Part shown: positions 60,600 to 64,000 of the stretch, piece after piece
Numbering within the stretch: position 1 is the first letter of the stretch
Layout: each line of letters opens with the position of its first letter
NCBI RefSeq assembly: GCF_003477995.1
Contig: NZ_QUEM01000001.1
Span: 186,001 to 250,000, forward strand
Source of the DNA: Bacteroides sp. OF04-15BH
Lineage (GTDB): Bacteria > Bacteroidota > Bacteroidia > Bacteroidales > Bacteroidaceae
DNA: 64,000 nucleotides
Direction: 5' to 3'
Program-made: the position numbers and the translations under genes
Notes under the pieces: generated by a model
Seen by the model: only the letters and a program-made list of their open reading frames with translations
Told to the model about the DNA's origin: nothing
Database searches by the model: none

Positions 60600-62216
60600 T
60601 TAGAGCGAAATCTGCAATACCTGTTCTTCGAAAGCGTCCCGATTCACAGCCTTATTCTTCAGTCTGTTCCGGTAGAAATAGACTGTATTGACCGAGATAT
60701 CCAGAATCGTGGCAATGCGGCTGCTGTCTGATATGCCCAGCTTTAACAGGGCCAGCAGGCGCAGCTCGTTGTTGAGCAGTTCGTTGTCGGGTGTTTCGAT
60801 TTTACAGTCTTCCTTGAGCAACGCATTTACCTGTTTCTGAAAATCCGGATACAGTCGGGTGAAGGCAATGTCGAAGCGGCGCAACAGATTCTTTTGGTTC
60901 CGGGCCAAGTTGGTATCTCCCTTGAACAAGGCCGCCAGCTGGTCTATTTCCTTAGAGCGTATTTTGTTCAATACCGTGTGGCGCATGGCTCCCAGTTCAT
61001 AGATGGAATCAATGCTGATGGACAGGAAGTGCATCAGTCCTTCCGACAAGGATTTCATGGATTCCTCCTGCTGGTTTCCTTTTATTACTGCGGTTTGGTG
61101 CATTTGTTTTTCCTGTTCCAACGCCTTTTGCAGCAGCTGCTTCTGTTTTTTGTTTTTCTTCATGCCTATCCAGAAGCCGCCAGCGAGCACGGCCAGTACT
61201 CCGATGAGCGAAGTGAAAATCGTAAAGTTCCTTTTTCTGACGCTTTTCTCATGAGCCAGACATTTTTCCAGAATGGGTGACAGCTCGTAATTCTGTGACC
61301 GTGCCCGGTAGAACACCGCTCTTTTGCTGGCTTCCTGGGCATAGCGCGTGGCCCGTTCCCAATCTCCCTGCTCCATCATCAATGTGGCCAGACGCACCAG
61401 AGCCGAGCTGATCATTTTATGGGCTTCCACATCATAGATAGCCGCTATGGCCCAGTATTTGTTTCTTTCTTTCAGCTCATTCTGTTGTTGGCATTTTCCG
61501 GCGATAATCATGGCATACGCCGCCTTTTCGGTATTGTTGTTGGATTGGGAAAGAGTCGTTTTCAGTCGGTCAATCATTTCCTGTTCACTATTGTTCCGGT
61601 ATTTCAGACGAAGCAGTCGGCTGTGAGGTTCCGGATCGTATTTGCTCACCGAATCCTCCAGAGTTTCCATCCGCATGTAGTTTCGGGTGACCAGATTGTT
61701 GGGCAGGTCCTGATTCTGAAACTGTTCCAGAATATCTATTTCGGCCTTAAACACTTCATTCTTGGAGCTGCGGTCCAATGGAGTTTGCAGCAGGGAATCC
61801 AGCAGGGCTTCCCCTTCCCACGGCAGACCGCTGAGTGCATAGGCAATAGCTTTGCGGCAAATCATCTGATTTTCCGTACTCTTGTCGTTTTGTTGCCGGG
61901 CCAGTCGGATTGCCTGATCCACGTAGTGCAGGCATGAGTCAGACTGATAAAAAAGAAAATGTTCCACCAGAACCCGGGTTTGCAAGATTCTTTCCTGAGG
62001 GGTCTGGGCATTTGTCTGCAAGATTTTGGTCTTTTGAATCTCGCCAAGATGCTTCTTTTCATACAGGTCTGTTTGGGCCAGGCGCTGATCTAATTCGTTG
62101 AGTAATTTCTCGAAAGAATCATTCAGGCCGACCGGTTGCTGACCGTATAAGGAAAGGCTGCATAAAATACAGCAAAGGGCTGCATATACTTTTATATACT
62201 GTTTCGGATAGCACAT
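60600..62216 (-). CDS. Membrane-spanning TPR regulator (DUF6377-like) with C-terminal HTH
   Basis: A 538-residue protein with an N-terminal signal (VYAALCCILCSLSLYG). It has a periplasmic helical repeat region (about 30-325, TPR-like, e.g. SALVRLATLMMEQGDWERAT), one transmembrane helix (about 332-352, FTIFTSLIGVLAVLAGGFWIG), a coiled-coil linker, and a cytoplasmic part ending in a LuxR/HTH-like unit: LRLLALLKLGISDSSRIATI then LDISVNTVYFYRNRLKNKA. This layout is typical of Bacteroidales regulators next to glycan-use genes. It could sense an oligosaccharide or periplasmic partner and control the nearby GH31 or lipoprotein gene. That link is inferred. Confidence 0.85.
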   Translation of the reverse strand: MCYPKQYIKVYAALCCILCSLSLYGQQPVGLNDSFEKLLNELDQRLAQTDLYEKKHLGEIQKTKILQTNAQTPQERILQTRVLVEHFLFYQSDSCLHYVDQAIRLARQQNDKSTENQMICRKAIAYALSGLPWEGEALLDSLLQTPLDRSSKNEVFKAEIDILEQFQNQDLPNNLVTRNYMRMETLEDSVSKYDPEPHSRLLRLKYRNNSEQEMIDRLKTTLSQSNNNTEKAAYAMIIAGKCQQQNELKERNKYWAIAAIYDVEAHKMISSALVRLATLMMEQGDWERATRYAQEASKRAVFYRARSQNYELSPILEKCLAHEKSVRKRNFTIFTSLIGVLAVLAGGFWIGMKKNKKQKQLLQKALEQEKQMHQTAVIKGNQQEESMKSLSEGLMHFLSISIDSIYELGAMRHTVLNKIRSKEIDQLAALFKGDTNLARNQKNLLRRFDIAFTRLYPDFQKQVNALLKEDCKIETPDNELLNNELRLLALLKLGISDSSRIATILDISVNTVYFYRNRLKNKAVNRDAFEEQVLQISL

Positions 62217-62261
62217 AGGTAGTAAAGGGAGTATTTGTCATTTATATTTTAAGCACTCATG

Positions 62262-62269
62262 CAAAAGTA
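62262..62269 (-). promoter_or_regulatory. -7 promoter motif for the membrane regulator
   Basis: The minus strand reads TACTTTTG, matching TAnnTTTG, about 46 bases upstream of the start codon at 62216. No -33 match at proper spacing. Confidence 0.45.
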
Positions 62270-62437
62270 CTGAAAAATGATAGATTAGCCTTGCAATACT
62301 TCTGTTTTTCGGTTATTGTGAGGTTCTTAAAATTATTTTATGGATTATTGGTCCGGATGGGATATTAATATTTGTTTTTCAAGAGTAAAGTTTTTAAATT
62401 TAACCGCATTTATTATGTTGACGATAAATTTAATGAT

Positions 62438-64000
62438 ATGAAAAATCACTTTTGGGCAGCCTTGTCCTTATTGGCTTGTGCTGGTTGTACCACGGTACGT
62501 TTGTCTGAGAAAATAGATTCCGTTTCGGGAATCTACCCCAGTTTGGCTTATTATAATAACGAAGGAGAGTGCGGAACCGGCGCAGTGGTCCCCTGGGCGA
62601 ACCGTTTGTGGATTGTGACCTACGGTCCTCATCTGCCTATGGGTTCATCCGACAAATTATATGAGATAACTCCGGACCTGAAGCAGATTGTCCGTTCCGA
62701 GAGTATCGGAGGTACTCCGGCCAACCGCATGATTCATCGGGAAAGCGGTCAGTTGTTTATCGGGCCTCATGCGATTGATTCTACCGGTCGCGTGCGTACG
62801 ATTCCTTATAAGACCATGCCCGGCCGCCACACCGGCAATGCCCGTCATTTAACCGATCCTGCACATAAGATTTATTATGGAACGATGGAGGAGGGCATTT
62901 ATGAAGTGGACGTGCACACGTTGGCCGTGAAAGAACTATATCATGATGCCAATTTTCAGAAAAAAACGGATGGAACAAAGGGATATGGTCCCATCGGGGC
63001 CATGTTGCCGGGGGTACATGGAAAAGGACTGTATTCCGGACAGGGTGTATTGCTCTTTACCAATAATGGTGAGGGCTCGCAGGAGGCACTGACTCAGTTT
63101 GATATCGAGGCCGGCGTTTTGGCCGAATGGAACGGTAAGGACTGGAAGGTGGTGCGTCGCAATCAGTTTGTAGAAGTTACCGGTCCCGGAGGGATTTGTG
63201 GAAATTCCCATCCGGAAACGGACCCGATATGGGCCACCGGATGGGATTATAAATCCGTAATTCTAGGAGTGCGTGACCCTAAGTTGGGATGGAGTTTCTA
63301 CCGTTTGCCCAAAGCCAGCCATTCTTATGATGGCGCGCATGGGTGGAATACGGAGTGGCCTCGTATCCGTAATGTCGGAACGGAAGCAGAACCTGATTAT
63401 CTGATGACCATGCACGGCATGTTCTGGAAATTTCCCTCCCACTTTACAGCCCGTTCCAGTGCCGGTATCCGTCCCCGGTCGGCATATCTGAAAGTCATCG
63501 GAGATTTTGCCCGCTGGAATGATCGGCTGGTGTTTGGTTGTGATGATACGGCCCAGAAAGAGTTCCTGAACAAACGGAAGGCAAAAGGTAGTCTGCCGGG
63601 TCCCGGACAATCCAATTCCAATGTCTGGTTTACGTCTTTGGATAAACCGGATGAACTGGGACCGACTACAGCAACGGGGTCTGTCTGGATGGATGAGTCG
63701 GTCAAGGCCGGTGAATATTCCGAACCGTTTTTGTTTGCCGGTTGGCCTTACCGCTCGGTCTGGCTGAAGAATGACGGAGCAGTTCAGGCAACATTTACTT
63801 TTGAGGTAGATTTGTCGGGCAATGGGCAGTGGTCTGTGCTGAAGCAGATAACGCTGGCTCCCGGAGCGGCGGAGCATATCGCATTTGATTCCTCAGATAC
63901 CGGAGAATGGATTCGTGTTCAGTCAGATAGTCCGACTAAGGCTACTGCCTGCTTTACCTATTCCGGAGAAGAAAATCGGAAGCGGAAAGCGGCTTCGCTG
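62438..64000 (+). CDS. Secreted lipoprotein of unknown function (cut by right edge)
   Basis: The frame is open from an ATG at 62438 to the window end (521 codons, no stop). The N-terminus is a lipoprotein signal, MKNHFWAALSLLACAGC, with LLAC (Cys14) or CAGC (Cys17) as possible lipobox. Repeated beta-strand segments separated by Gly/Asp turns suggest a propeller-like fold (LWIVTYGPHLPMGSSDKLYE, GTPANRMIHRESGQLFIG, KIYYGTMEEGIYEVDVHTL). There are further such segments around WGWNTEWPRI-like motifs, and a C-terminal beta domain (PFLFAGWPYRSVWLKNDG). I do not recognise a characterised family. It is divergent from the membrane regulator gene, which may control it. Confidence 0.75.
   Translation, partial: MKNHFWAALSLLACAGCTTVRLSEKIDSVSGIYPSLAYYNNEGECGTGAVVPWANRLWIVTYGPHLPMGSSDKLYEITPDLKQIVRSESIGGTPANRMIHRESGQLFIGPHAIDSTGRVRTIPYKTMPGRHTGNARHLTDPAHKIYYGTMEEGIYEVDVHTLAVKELYHDANFQKKTDGTKGYGPIGAMLPGVHGKGLYSGQGVLLFTNNGEGSQEALTQFDIEAGVLAEWNGKDWKVVRRNQFVEVTGPGGICGNSHPETDPIWATGWDYKSVILGVRDPKLGWSFYRLPKASHSYDGAHGWNTEWPRIRNVGTEAEPDYLMTMHGMFWKFPSHFTARSSAGIRPRSAYLKVIGDFARWNDRLVFGCDDTAQKEFLNKRKAKGSLPGPGQSNSNVWFTSLDKPDELGPTTATGSVWMDESVKAGEYSEPFLFAGWPYRSVWLKNDGAVQATFTFEVDLSGNGQWSVLKQITLAPGAAEHIAFDSSDTGEWIRVQSDSPTKATACFTYSGEENRKRKAASL

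Overview
The window is chromosomal DNA of a Bacteroidales bacterium, most likely Bacteroidaceae. Evidence: TAnnTTTG (-7) promoter motifs before many genes, weak ribosome binding sites, FtsX-type permease arrays, secreted glycoside hydrolases, a ROK repressor of Bacteroides type and a DUF6377-like membrane regulator. By eye, base composition is near 50% G+C in the transporter regions. It is visibly lower around 12.7-13.5 kb and 45.6-58 kb, which may mark acquired genes.

Layout. (1) 0.3-4.6 kb, minus strand: a complete spermidine/putrescine ABC importer, transcribed potA-potB-potC-potD. (2) 4.7-8.6 kb, minus strand: a small winged-helix protein; an iron/cobalamin-type binding protein and permease followed by a Nudix hydrolase where the ATPase gene would be expected; an outer-membrane barrel protein. 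(3) 8.7-16.7 kb: housekeeping and stress genes (phosphoglycolate phosphatase-like HAD, SIMPL protein, DUF554 protein, Arc-like small regulator, alpha-ribazole phosphatase, unrecognised AT-rich gene, Hsp20, large zinc metalloprotease). (4) 16.7-36.4 kb, plus strand: a long apparent operon under one sigma-54-type promoter. It encodes a periplasmic adaptor, one LolD/MacB-type ATPase, ten MacB/FtsX permeases as five alternating A/B pairs, a TolC-family duct, an NtrC-type activator and its histidine kinase. (5) 36.5-45.1 kb: outer-membrane barrel protein, AAA-ATPase-like/PD-(D/E)XK protein, SLC13-type anion symporter, GT4 glycosyltransferase and UPF0104 flippase-like protein. (6) 45.2-58.1 kb: an intergenic repeat cluster, then a host-glycan degradation cluster with a very large esterase-sialidase, a GH20 beta-hexosaminidase, a GH2 beta-galactosidase and a frameshifted ROK regulator. 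(7) 58.1-64 kb: a GH31 enzyme and a membrane-bound regulator on the minus strand, then a lipoprotein running off the right edge.

The most distinctive system is region 4. One adaptor, one ATPase and one exit duct appear to serve five heterodimeric permease cores. The permeases keep their membrane parts, partly by recent sequence exchange, while their periplasmic domains diverge. Two 18-bp palindromes sit about 45-80 bp upstream of the sigma-54 promoter. The NtrC-type activator that probably binds them is encoded at the far end of the same operon, closing a regulatory loop. The second notable system is region 6. An intact SGNH esterase domain, a catalytically dead SGNH copy and a GH33 sialidase are fused in one secreted protein, which shares an accessory module with the adjacent hexosaminidase.

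All calls come from reading the sequence. No database search was run. Family names rest on recognised motifs, and substrates are inferred unless stated.
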